Position numbers and translations under genes: made by a program. From assembly GCA_029532415.1 (NCBI GenBank), contig JAQOTA010000071.1:2232001-2296000 (forward strand): a stretch of DNA of 64,000 bases, written 5' to 3'. Positions 47,799 through 58,590 of the stretch are shown in pieces (positions within the stretch are counted from its first letter, which is position 1; the number at the start of each line of letters is the position of its first letter). Source of the DNA: Marasmius tenuissimus. Lineage: Eukaryota > Basidiomycota > Agaricomycetes > Agaricales > Marasmiaceae. The notes below the pieces were generated by a model. It saw nothing but the letters and a program-made list of their open reading frames with translations, was not told where the DNA came from and did not search any database.

Positions 47799-49985
47799 AT
47801 GTCCTTGACGAGCCCAAGGACGACTCGGTTCGCCAAATATATCCTCGCAGCTCTAATTCTTTGGCAACTTTCCGCCAAGACTTCCTATTTCCTCTTCCAT
47901 GTGTCGGTATCTGTCGAGGAGGCACCCACACTGGAGGACGACGCTTCCATAACATTTAACACATCTTCTCCGAGAATGGACCAGCAACAGCACGGGCAAG
48001 ACGATGACTACGAAGTGTTGGACAAAGAGGAACAGAAAGTTGCGACTGCTCATCACTACCGGCCTGATGGGTTTTTGGAAGTCAATCCAGCAGGGCGTCA
48101 TCCTCTTCTGGAGCTCATGGAACGTGCGGAGAAGGAATGGATGGAAAAGCTGGACCGTGCTAGCAAGTCTCTAGAGGAAGCTGTGAAGGAGTATCAACGA
48201 CGATACAAACGTGATCCTCCGAGAGGTTTTGACAAATGGTGCGTGCTAGGCGAGTTTCCGTACCCAACTATCCAAGTCTGACAAGTTTGGGATTAGGTGG
48301 GACTACGTGCAAAAACATAACGTTCAATTACCCGACGAATACGACCAAATACACGATGACCTACAGCCCTTCTGGGGTATCAGTCCCGCCGAACTACAAG
48401 GGATACAGAAGGAGCTCGAATTTAAGCAGGACTCGTATACGATAGGAAAGAACGAAACTCATGGAGTTGCTGTTGTTCGTACTTCGTTCCACGAAGGCAG
48501 CTACAAGCAATTAATCAAGGGCACCTCAGCAGTCGTCGATTTGCTGAAAGATATCGAACAGTTTCTTCCATCATTCCGAGCCACCTTTTCGCCTCACGAT
48601 GGCCCAAACAGGCTGTCTGATTACGAAGTGAGAGACGCCGCTGTCGAAGCGGCCAGCATTGGTGCACGTCAGTCGCATGCTTTTTGTTGGTTTGAACGGC
48701 AGCTCACCTTGCGAACATATGCCAGAACTCACCCGTAAATCATTACCGACACCTGCCTCCCTTGGGTGGCTCTCCGCTTGCTCGCCCGACTCCCGTGCAC
48801 GTAGCCTCCAACACCCTTTCGTTGACAAGAGTAACGGGCGTTTAGACCTGGACGCAACGGTGCCGCCCTCCCCCGACTCTCCCAAGTTCTCCTATAATTC
48901 ATCGTCCTCTTTCCGATATCCCAAAGCATCACCACACGTCCCCCACACGAAGACCTTCATTTTCGACCATCACAAAACTATGGACCCTTGCAGTAATCCT
49001 GCTCTGTTTTGGACACACGGTCAATTCCTCGGGCACAAACCAAATCCCGAACGACATCTTGTACCCGAATTCTCACCATGTACAACAACACTTCACCATA
49101 ATATCCATATCCCCGTTCCCTATGCCTGGATTAGCGATCTACCAAAGGGTGACAACCCGGATTGGGATCTGAGGGAGGACGAGCGGTTGATGTGGAGAGG
49201 CAGCAATACTGGGCTTGGTCATGGACAAGATACAAGGTGGAGATACAATCATCGCGATTGGCTAGTTCAATGGGGAAACGAGGTGAATGGTACTGTGGAT
49301 GTATTGTTCAGTGATTCTCAGGAAGACGAGGCGGTGGGATCCCCCAGAAGCATGAAGAGGGCGAGATTGAATCCATCGATGCTTGATATCCGTTTCGCTG
49401 GAAAGCTTCAGTGCCGGGATAAAGAGACGTGCGACGTTATGAACGAAATGTATTCAGTGTCAAGATACATGTCCCCGAAGGCGGCAGGGAACTACAAATT
49501 CGTTCTGGATGTCCGTCGTTCGCCGTGCTTCTGTCATATGAGTGTCGTCACTGACCGGCTGATTCACCCCAATGTAGGTCGACGGGAACGGATGGTCTGG
49601 GCGTTTCAAGCGCCTTGTCACCTCGAAAGCCTTGGTGTTCAAAGCCACGATATACCCAGAATGGTACACGGCTCGTATCCAACCGTGGCTCCATTATGTT
49701 CCAATTCAAGTGGACCTCTCGGATTTGTATGATACACTAATATTCTTCCGGGGCGATCCAAACGGCGATGGTGCCCGTGACGATTTAGCAAAATACATTG
49801 CGCTTCAGGGTAGGACGTGGAGCCAAAGTTTCTGGAGAAGAGAGGATTTGGTAGCTTACTTCTATCGGTGAGAGTCTGCCTTTTCATCGTTGGATCGCTG
49901 AACACTAATCGCGAGAGATAGGTTGATGCTGGAATACATACGAGTAATGAGCTCAGATAGACAGGAGATGTCGTATCATCCATAA
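47799..49985 (+). CDS. Glycosyltransferase family 90 (CAP10-like), Golgi type II membrane protein
   Basis: Exons 47799-48238, 48297-48667, 48726-49510, 49578-49867 and 49922-49985 give 649 aa. A short basic cytosolic tail (MSLTSPRTTRFAK) precedes one signal-anchor (YILAALILWQL...SYFLF). A stem and a coiled region with KSLEEAVKEYQRRYKRDPP follow; PPRGFDKWWDYVQKH is a conserved GT90 entry motif. The catalytic domain shows LMWRGSNTGLGHG, YNHRDWLVQW, VDGNGWSGRFKRLVTS and KATIYPEWYTARIQPWLHYV. These match the Cryptococcus Cap10/Cxt1-type xylosyltransferases and related enzymes. The donor sugar and acceptor cannot be deduced from sequence. The frame is complete and intact. Confidence 0.9.
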
Positions 49986-50206
49986 ATATGACTTGAAGCT
50001 CTAAGTCTACAATGTAATTGTGGCACCCATAACAACGTGGGAAGCGGAAGCTTCATCTTGAGACACGGCCAGGGGCTCACGGGGCCTTGGAGAATTTGAT
50101 GTTCAACTGACATGTCATTTCCTTCCTCTTCGGGTCCATTCACTGCGATTGTCAGCTGACACAGACACCGGTCTTGCGCCGATGCTCACGGTCAACTCGC
50201 GATTCC

Positions 50207-50214
50207 TATATAAA
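50207..50214 (+). promoter_or_regulatory. TATA box of the alcohol oxidase gene
   Basis: TATATAAA, 59 bp before the ATG. A canonical TATA box suits a highly expressed, inducible oxidase. Confidence 0.6.
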
Positions 50215-50272
50215 GTCTGAGCGAAGAAACGATCTGTAGGTTGACCCTTCTCTTCTTTCATCGCTACTAAAC

Positions 50273-53059
50273 ATGTCTCAAGACCACCAAGAAACCTTCG
50301 ATCTCATCTTTGCTGGAGGTGCGCGAAAAGCGATAACGCGTCAACAACTTCACGGATGTCTAATCAGACCCTCTTCTCTGATATAGGTGGTACAACTGCT
50401 TGTGTCGTAGCCGGGCGTTTGGCTGCTGCGGACCCTTCCCTACGAATTCTTGTCCGTGCAATATCGTGCCTTCGATCCTCCTTGTTTCGGTTCTGAAAAC
50501 CTGCACAGCTCCTGGAAGCAGGAACGCACGTCCGGGATGATCCCACTCACGTCCAGCCGGCTCGATATTACAGCAATTTGGTGGCTCCTGGCAAAACCCT
50601 GTCTTTCCACGTCGCGAAACCAAGCCCGGCACTGAACGGTCGATCTCCGATTGTGCCGACTGGGCGTTGTGTTGGCGGTGGCTCTAGCGTGAACTGTAAG
50701 TCGGCCTGTGATATCCTTCATTAAAAGTAAGACCCGCTGACCACCATATAGTCGTAATGTACACCCGCGCATCCCCATCCGACTACGATGACTGGGAGAA
50801 CCTTGACAACCCAGGTTGGGGATCGAAGGACCTGATACCCCTCGCTAACAAGGTACGAGTGTCCCTGTCTGAGTCTCGTTTCACCACAACCGACATCGAT
50901 CGTCTCCGTTTAGGTCGAGACTTTCCAGGTCGACGGTCTTTCAGGGCATGGAACTAGCGGACCCATCAAGATATCCAAGGGTGGTAAGATGACAAGCGTG
51001 GGGCAAGATTATCTTGACGCTGCAGCAGCGTACGATAAGGATAGGTCATCTACGAATGATACCAACAACTTCGAAGATTGTGATAAATATTCGGTACGTT
51101 GTTGCCCTGGTTAAACTTACGAGAAATTCAATCTTTGCCCCGATGGCCATACAGCCTTGGTTCAAGTACGAGCACCGCACAATCATTATCAGCGCGTATT
51201 TCTGACAGTCGGACACTCCACAGATATATCGACGACGTGACTGGAAAACGCTCAGATACTGCCCACCATTTCATCTACAACCAAGTCGACCACAACAAGA
51301 ATTTGAACGTTCAGGAACGGTGTCGAGTCACCCGCGTTATCTTCGAGTAAGGGAACTTGGAGCTCGATAGTCGTCTCTAGTCTAACTTGACATCGCACTC
51401 AGGGGGAACAAGGCAGTTGGAGTCGAATATGCCGATGACAAACTGCGAAACAGGGACGGTACCGCACCAGTCCTTAGAGCCCTTGCGTCCCGCCTTGTCG
51501 TCATTTCCGGCGGTGCGTTCGGGTCTCCTGCGATATTGGAACGGTATGTACCAACGTCTTGCGGTTGCGATTTCTCTTTTCACAACATCACAGGTCTGGG
51601 ATCGGCTCTAAAGAGCTGCTCCAGAAACTCGACATTCCTGTTGTCGTTGATCTTCCAGGGGTCGGTGAAAATTATAATGGTGCACATCTCGCTCCTTCTG
51701 GAGGTGGCCAATCTGCTAATAATCATCTTGAATGCGTTAGACCACAACCTCGTGTTCCTTGGTCACTACACGTCTCCCGATACTGAGACATTGTGCGATT
51801 TATTCCATGGCACTGAAGAAGAAGTCAAGCGTAAGTGTCCACATCTCTCGCGCGGTAGCCCTATGTGCTAATTTGGGCCCAGCTTACCTTGAGCAGTGGC
51901 AGAAGGATGGCAAAGGGTTAATGGCCCACAATGGAGTCGATGCGGGTATCAAGATCCGCCCACACGACAGGGACCTGAAAGAGCTCGGGCCAGCCTTCAA
52001 AAAGCGATGGGAGGATTACTTCATGAACGCGTCCGACAAGCCTGTTATGTGGACTGGTGTCCTCACTGCGTCAGTGGCTTTCTGTTGTTCCACATTGCAC
52101 CCGTTCATTTACCGGTCTACCTTTTGATCAGGTACACAGGCATGGATCGTACCATGCGAGGAGAAAAGTGCTTCTCTTCCGGTTACTACACAGTGAGTGG
52201 CCTCATGCTGCGAGCGGTGCCAACAGACTGACCATTTCCTAGGAATATCCTGTCTCTACAGGTCGAGTTCACATCACGGCGGCACGAGACCCATACGCTC
52301 CGCTTGACTTTGAATCTGGTTTCTTGGACGAGTTCGTGCATCACTTACACTAATTGTCCTTCTTTGACTTATATCTGACATCTGGATAGTGAAGCTGATG
52401 TGGTCGTGTTGAGGTGGTCCTACAAGCATTGTCGCGAGATAATCCGCCGGATGAAGACTTATCGTGGTTGCATACCCTCCCAGCACCCCAAATTCCCCGA
52501 GGATAGTGAAGCAGCGAGAGGCATTGGAAAATGCGACGGTCCGGATGACCCCTCCTCCCCTCCCATCAAATACACAGAGGAAGACGACAAAGCCATTGAT
52601 CACTGGCACCGTCAAACAGGTATTTTCGCCTCTGCCTCGGTTTAGGTCTATATTGATGGCTCTCTCTAGTTGAGACAACATGGCACTCAGTAAGCCTCAG
52701 CTTTGACGGAATCGTGAGACTCGAATGCTAACCTGATTACAGCTTGGTACGTGTGCAATGAAACCGAGAAAGAAGGGTGGTGTAGTAGATTCGAACTTGA
52801 ACGTATATGGCGTCCAAAACTTGAAGGTTGCGGACCTTAGCATTGGTAAGTCTGACAATACCGCTCGCCCTTGCTACAGTATTGTGCTGATCACCTTTTC
52901 AGCCCCAGCAAATGTCGGCGCGAACACCTACAATTCGGCCCTGGTTGTTGGGTAGGTTGTTGTCTCCTCTCTTGGGACCCCTATTGATGGAGCTACAGCG
53001 AGAAAGCCGCTGTCATCATTGCCCGGGAACTCGGTGTGAAAGGCGTCGAGGCGCACTAG
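50273..53059 (+). CDS. AOX1: Alcohol (methanol) oxidase, GMC flavoprotein
   Basis: FAD-dependent oxidation of methanol and short alcohols to aldehydes with release of hydrogen peroxide; in wood-decay fungi it supplies peroxide from lignin-derived methanol. Seventeen short introns split the gene, so the open frames look broken, yet splicing gives one intact product. Landmarks: the FAD-binding start FDLIFAGGGTTACVVAGRL with EAGTHVRDDPTHVQPARYYS; GRCVGGGSSVN; YTRASPSDYDDWENL; SGGAFGSPAILERSGIGSKE (GMC signature); DLPGVGENYNDHNL; WQKDGKGLMAHNGVDAGIK; YTEYPVSTGRVHIT; and near the C-terminus TTWHSLGTCAMKPR and PANVGANTYNSALVVGEKAA. An 11-nt exon (51155-51165) encodes part of PWFKYIDD. The end GVKGVEAH lacks a PTS1 peroxisomal signal. 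Confidence 0.92.
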
Positions 53060-53351
53060 CATCAGCTGTCACTGTTGAGAGAACAGATCTTGAGGTCTCG
53101 AAGTTTGAAGGGAAGACCACTATATCTATTCGATGCAAATGTAACCAATTATGCCAGATACCGTATCAAACTTTGTAAAAATATAGACAATACCTGAGGA
53201 GTAAATGTCCTTGCTGTTCCACCCCCCAAACACTGTTGGTGATACATCTGGAAGTTCGTTGCGACTCATTGGACGCGCACACCTGCGCACCAAGCCTTGG
53301 AGCTCGGTACCTGAATAAACAAAACACGTCGTGTCACGCTCGCGTTATGTT

Positions 53352-53357
53352 ACGCGT
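53352..53357. promoter_or_regulatory. ACGCGT box (MCB), distal, upstream of RFC gene
   Basis: First of two identical palindromes 44 bp apart before the start codon. Confidence 0.4.
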
Positions 53358-53395
53358 TTCACGAGGTTTCACCTGTTTCACAGGCTCATAGTCAC

Positions 53396-53401
53396 ACGCG
53401 T
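53396..53401. promoter_or_regulatory. ACGCGT box (MCB), proximal, upstream of RFC gene
   Basis: Second copy. Paired MCB sites upstream of a replication gene fit G1/S control by an MBF-type factor. Confidence 0.4.
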
Positions 53402-53467
53402 CTCTTCCCCCACAACCATATAGGCCCGTACAGACCCATTCCCCTCTGATTCTTTGAAGACCTTGAC

Positions 53468-55087
53468 ATGTCGCTGTGGGTAGATCAGGTGCGCTCAAAT
53501 AATTGGCTAACCCGCTCATACTCATTTTTTCTAGTATCGTCCCCGTGTCCTTGACGAACTCCATTACCACGATACCTTGACCACTCGATTGAAATGCCTT
53601 GTCCGTATGCCACCATCGTCTTAGACAATTTCAACCGCTTATTTGTACTCAGGCCGCATCTGGCGACTTCCCACACATGCTCTTTTACGGACCCTCGGGC
53701 GCAGGAAAGAAGACGCGAATTACTTGCACGTTGAGACAACTGTTTGGGCCTGGGGTTGAGAAGGTACGTACTCCCCAAGCCCATTGAACGATTCAATCTT
53801 CTAAAATAATGGTTCTGTAAAAGCTCAAGATTGATCAACGCGTTTTCCTATCGCCGTCGAAGCGTAAAATAGAGATCAACCTCGTCCAAAGCAATTTTCA
53901 CGTTGAAATCACGCCGAGGTTCGGCCTCCTGGGTTGACAGCTTTGAAATACCTCTGACGGGATCATCACAGCGAGGCGGGAAACTTTGACCGAGTTGTAA
54001 TTCAAGAGCTGTTGAAGGAAATTGCACAAACCCAACAGATGGACCTCAATGCGAAACAGAGATTTAAAGGCGCGTGTGTAATGGTCGTTCATGCTGTAAC
54101 GCAATTCTCACATACATCGTTAAATTGCAGTTGTGATCATCAACGAAGCTGACACTCTTTCACGAGATGCTCAAGCTGCTCTTCGCAGAACGATGGAAAA
54201 GTATATGTCAAACATGCGAATCATACTTTGTGCCAATAGCACCAGCCGTTTAATAGCACCAATTAAGAGTCGTTGCCTTCTTACGAGGGTGGCTGCTCCA
54301 AATAAAGACGAGGTTCGCTGCCGATATTGCTTCCATGTCGCTGAACCTTGATTGACGTCGATTCGATGCCTAGATGCAGGCGGTATTGCAACACGTTTCC
54401 AAGCGAGCGGGCTTTGACTTACCACCTGATGTTGCCGAACGAATTATCGGCGAGTCAGATGGAAATCTTCGTAAAGCCATACTTTGCTTAGAAGCCCTGA
54501 AGATGCAATCGTGAGTGTCATACTGCTACCTCCGTCGACGCTACTAACTGCCCTTTTCTAGACCTGATTTGTCCAGTCCCTCCCTAACGATAGCAAAGCC
54601 GGACTGGGAATCATACTGTCACAAGGTGGCCGACTTGATCATTGGTGAACAGACTCCCGCACGAGTGATGGAGGTACGGCAAAAGTTCTACGAGCTGCTG
54701 AGCCATTGTATACCACCGTCTGTGATTATCAAGGTATTGCCTTCACTGCGTTCCTGAGGGGGGCCTGGCAACTCATCTACTCTCACAGACTGTCGCCGAC
54801 AGGGTCGTAGATAAAGTTGACGAACAGATTAAAGCAGACATCATTCATTGGGCAGCGGTCTACGTGCGTTCCTGATATAATGCCTAAACACTAATTTTGA
54901 TCATTGTATCCATATTCAGGAGGCGAGAATGCGGATTGGCTCGAAGAAGATCTATCATCTGGAGGCGTGGGTCATCAAGGTAATGAGTATCTACAAGGTA
55001 ACACATTCTGATTTCATGCTAGAGTACGGAAGCTGACACTTGTTTTAGCACTTCTTCTACGATATGGACTTGTCGGGATTCGACTGA
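53468..55087 (+). CDS. RFC5: Replication factor C small subunit (yeast Rfc5 / human RFC3)
   Basis: Part of the clamp loader that opens PCNA onto primer-template DNA. About eleven exons from ATG 53468 (MSLWVDQ) to stop 55087. Seen: QYRPRVLDELHYHDTLTTRL; the P-loop GPSGAGKKTR; LKIDQRVFLSPSKRKIEIN, the insertion peculiar to this subunit; FHVEITP; NFDRVVIQELLKEIAQTQQ; IINEADTLSRDAQAALRRTM, where the Walker B acid is replaced by N-E-A-D as usual for this subunit; the arginine finger in IKSRCLL; and the collar domain with DLIIGEQTPARVMEVRQKFY. The ending YKHFFYDMDLSGFD is short, as expected. One intron (after RFK) requires a GC donor (GCGCGT) to give RFKVVIINEAD. Confidence 0.93.
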
Positions 55088-55337
55088 CCGGCGGCAGGCC
55101 TGTGCGGTTACGTCGAGGTCGTGTCATGAGCATGATGCCGCGAATGTGTAGTTGCCGTAGACGCTTCCAGAGGAGTTTTGGACAGATTCGTTTGACACCC
55201 AGCTGTATCTATGCTCCATGATATAGTTCAGCAGCAAATAGGGTTCTGGTCGATACCACAAACAGTCTCAACTTGAACTTTTGCGCAGGAATACATGCAC
55301 ATGTACAGCATGACTACGGATGCTATCTCTCCAGGAA
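55088..55337. other. Convergent 3' intergenic region
   Basis: 250 bp between the RFC (+) and HD-domain (-) stop codons. Nothing recognised. Confidence 0.4.
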
Positions 55338-56370
55338 TTAGTGCACAGGTACAGGTACGGTCGAGGGAGCGTATTCATCCTCAATGGCCGAGACGAAGTC
55401 TAGTATCTGGCAGAAGAGGTATTAGCACAGAATTTTTGCGATTCGCGAGCAGCGGGAAAGCCATCTCGGGAACAAGGACAGGTACCAGTTTATGTCGTTT
55501 TTCGCCTAGCATCTTTCCTGGCTCCGTCTTCAATCGATCCTTAATATGCACTAATTTATCGTGGAAGTGTTGTATGGCGGACTTGTCCCAAGATGGGTCG
55601 TCTGCAGAAGTGTACAGCGGACTGAACAAATAGGCGGAGGATCGGTGAGAACTCCAAAAGACCGAACCAAACGAACTGAACCGACTCAACTTGTTTTTAG
55701 AAGCTGTGAATGCGGCGCATCGCAGGATTCCTTGGAGGGAAGATTCAGACTTGACACCAGAGTCTAGATGACCAGGGTCTTGCTCACCGAAAGCACCGAT
55801 TGCATCCAGCCGATCAGCGTCCTGGACGCAATGCAACTCAGTACAGTTCTCTTGCCACAGTCCCCATTTCCCGCTAGCTCGGAGACTCTTCTCGGTCGTC
55901 CAGGAAACATTAACAATGATCTGTGAGACGGTCTGGGCCCGACCATCTTTGATGAGGTCAATCGACGAAGTCTCTGCTGCTTTGCTGAAGAGAGGTAGAA
56001 AAAAGGAGTATGGATCCGCTGCCTCTTCTGGAGTAACATACTTCTTGTCAAGTACATCGTGAAGGAGCGCAGCTAGACTTTCTTGAACACAAGAAATCCT
56101 AGCGTGTGGTGTGGTGATTCATACCTAACTCTATCACCAAAAGATCAGGTTTGACAGGCAATGCATCGGCGAGAGCCAATGCCGTTTTCCTGACGCGTTG
56201 GACTACAAAAATCGGGGAGATTAAACATCAAAGCAGGCAGACAGAAATTTAACACGTCAAGGTGACTCACCGTGGTATGCGTCGTGCGATGGGTCGTATC
56301 TAGCCATTGTTTCTATCATCACCTTCTCCGCAGCATCGATATAGACCCTCTCATCTACGGTGGGATACAT
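55338..56370 (-). CDS. HD-domain metal-dependent phosphohydrolase (YedJ-like)
   Basis: From ATG 56370 (MYPTVDERVYIDAAEKVM) to stop 55338 through several introns. The HD-type metal ligands appear in order: His-Asp in YDPSHDAYHV (first His near RVRKTALALADAL), His-Asp in AALLHDVLDKKYV, and the last Asp in QDADRLDAIGA. After these come ILRCAAFTAS, SAIQHFHDKLVHIKDRLKTE and PGKMLGEKRHKL, as in the widely distributed uncharacterised YedJ/HD family, and a final exon ILDFVSAIEDEYAP. Such proteins are presumed nucleotide or phosphate-ester hydrolases, but the substrate is unknown. A repetitive GGTTC-rich stretch around 55620-55690 is probably intronic. Divergent from the ZIP transporter gene, 262 bp between starts. 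Confidence 0.82.
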
Positions 56371-56632
56371 GTTTTGGCCGGGCTATGATCAGGACTCTCC
56401 TGGGCGGTGGGCGAGGTCAATATGAAAGAAAAAAGATGACTGCCTTTAGTCATCTTCTCAACGGAATCCGAACAGCATGGTCGTGTCAGATTGAGCGCGA
56501 GCGCTTGCTGCTTGAAGTCACTGGCGCTAAGCGCTTTGATCATGGTGTGTCATGTGAGTAACACGTACACAGGGCCACACTCAATTCATTCTCAATATTG
56601 TTGGCTTGCTACGCCCATCATCACGAGCAGCC
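56371..56632. other. Divergent promoter region, HD-domain and ZIP genes
   Basis: 262 bp containing only spurious frames. Confidence 0.35.
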
Positions 56633-58590
56633 ATGCGTCGGAATGCAACACGTTCTTTACCTGCCCGAATCCTTCTCGTCGCTTTTCTCACCATATGTAT
56701 TGTTGGCGTCTCGTCGCGGCTATCTGTCACGGTCCGCGTTCTTTCAGGTTCTCCAAACACGTCCTAAAACAGTTTATAGAACAAGGAAATCGAGCAATGT
56801 CTCCCAGTGAAACAACTCAGCAAATTGACGATTGACTTGGAGGAGCAAGAGTCTCCAATCATGCGAAAAGTCTTCGCAGTGCTGTTCCCGTTTGGGCCTG
56901 CTTGGAATTCCATCTTGGGGACATTCTACATTAGCTCGTATGTCCTGTTTCCAGGCTCCAGGTATCATCTGACTATATCTCACTATGGTGATGCAGTGTT
57001 CCTAATTTCATCCTGGCGTTCATCCCTGCTCAAATTCACGGCGACACGCTGAACACCATGACGGCTTTTGCGGTACGTTCGTATGAGTCTGGCTTTTCTT
57101 GGAGATCTGATGGTAATTCCTTGCAGACCGGAGGCCTTCTATCCGATGTATTTCTGCATCTGGTGCCTCATTCGTTCATGGGAGAACACCAGAATTTGGG
57201 TGCACACTTCATAATGGTTGAAGAGAAACGTAATATTCTAATTGGGTTCGTGGCTCTGTTTCGACACGCCTCCACTTTCGCCAATATTTTAGGTCCATTG
57301 TCGTCGCAGCCTTGGCATATTTCTCGGATTTGCGGCGTTCTTTGTCATGGAGAAGACACTCCGGGTTCTTGGAGGTGGAGAAGAGGGTCATGGGCATTCT
57401 CATTCACATGCACACCCCGCGCCCCGAATTGAAGAAGAACCCGTCGGGGGGTCAACTGGTGTCGATAAAACCGAACTGAAGGCGCGAAAGAGACTCGACA
57501 AGCCAGAGCAGTCCGCGACGCCTAACACCCTGAATGGTGCTACCCAAAAAGGGCCCTCGAAGCTGTCCGCGTACCTGAATCTCTTCGGAGATTTTGTTCA
57601 TAACATGTGAGCTGATGTCACTGTTGATCTCACCAATGCTCAACGACCTTCTATAGTACTGATGGTTTGGCGTGAGTACTGCGGCTTATTTTCTCGATTG
57701 TGGCTCAACCGTGACCAGGATGGCAGCATCCTTTTACGCATCACCAGCCATTGGTGCAACTACGACCCTCGCCTGCTTCGCACATGAGATTCCTCACGAG
57801 ATTGCGGACTATTCTATCCTAATTCGTAGTGGGTTCACAAAGAGGCAGGCCATGCAGTCTCAATTCCTGACTGCTATCGGAGCCTTTGTAAGCATCATCC
57901 TCTGCCCTCCAGAAACATTTGCTAATTAAGTATGTTGATAGGTTGGGTACGTCTTCTATCAGGGCTGCCGTAGCTTGAGTACTGAAGTTCCAATAACGCG
58001 ATCGTCGGATGTTTTGATCTTTCTCTCGTTCCCTTCTGCTTGAGAAGCACGTTCATTGGGATCGCTGTGGCATCGTCAGCGGGGGATAACCATTCAGAGG
58101 TATATGGTGTTGACTATGCGGCCGGATTACGACAAGATGCTCCAGGGATTCTGGGGACCACACTTCTCATTAATGATCTAGTTCGTGGTCTATGTAGTGT
58201 AATCTCCGTTTCGGGTTTCCAGCTCATTTCAACTACAGGTAATACCCTTTGTTGCGGGCGGATTTTTATATATCGGAGCTGTCGCAGTTCTTCCAACGTG
58301 TGTATCACTCCACTCCACGCACTTATGTTTTTCTGATGGACTCGCCCTCGCTTTTTTGTGCCAGGCTTCTGGAGGAAAGTAAATCAGCGAAACAAGCTCT
58401 ACGCGAGGTACATATTTTTGTCCACCACTCTGATTGTTTATGGGTTGCTGACAGCCGCCACTCATTGGTAGTTTGGTGCCATGTTCGTCGGCGTTGCGTG
58501 CATGTTCTTTGTTGCGTAAGTCAGCTTTTTGCGATAGAAGTTTCTGTTGCTCACCCGACCCCTTCCGATCCCCACAGCTGGAACGAGTAG
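56633..58590 (+). CDS. ZIP-family zinc transporter, KE4/SLC39A7 type
   Basis: ER/Golgi zinc exporter to the cytosol in the LIV-1 subfamily (yeast Yke4, animal ZIP7/ZIP13). ATG 56633 begins a signal-like stretch (MRRNATRSLPARILLVAFL). After KQLSKLTIDLEEQES comes SSVPNFILAFIPAQI, TGGLLSDVFLHLVPHSF, then a cytosolic His loop (GHGHSHSHAHPAP). The metal-binding transmembrane helices follow: HNITDGLA (assembled across two introns around 57605-57670) and HEIPHEIADYSILIRSGF. The end has INDLVIPFVAGGFLYIGA, EESKSAKQALREFGAMFVG and WNE. The two zinc-site motifs are intact. Roughly ten short introns; the exact donor after VRVLS is weak (GTTCTC), so that joint is less sure. Confidence 0.87.

Larger units (their letters stand above)
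53060..53467. other. Intergenic, RFC promoter region
   Basis: 408 bp without a gene. Two ACGCGT boxes lie 67 and 111 bp before the RFC start codon. Confidence 0.45.

Noticed and set aside
50273..53059. Apparent frameshifts in the alcohol oxidase gene
   Set aside because: All breaks are explained by 17 short introns; the spliced product is complete.
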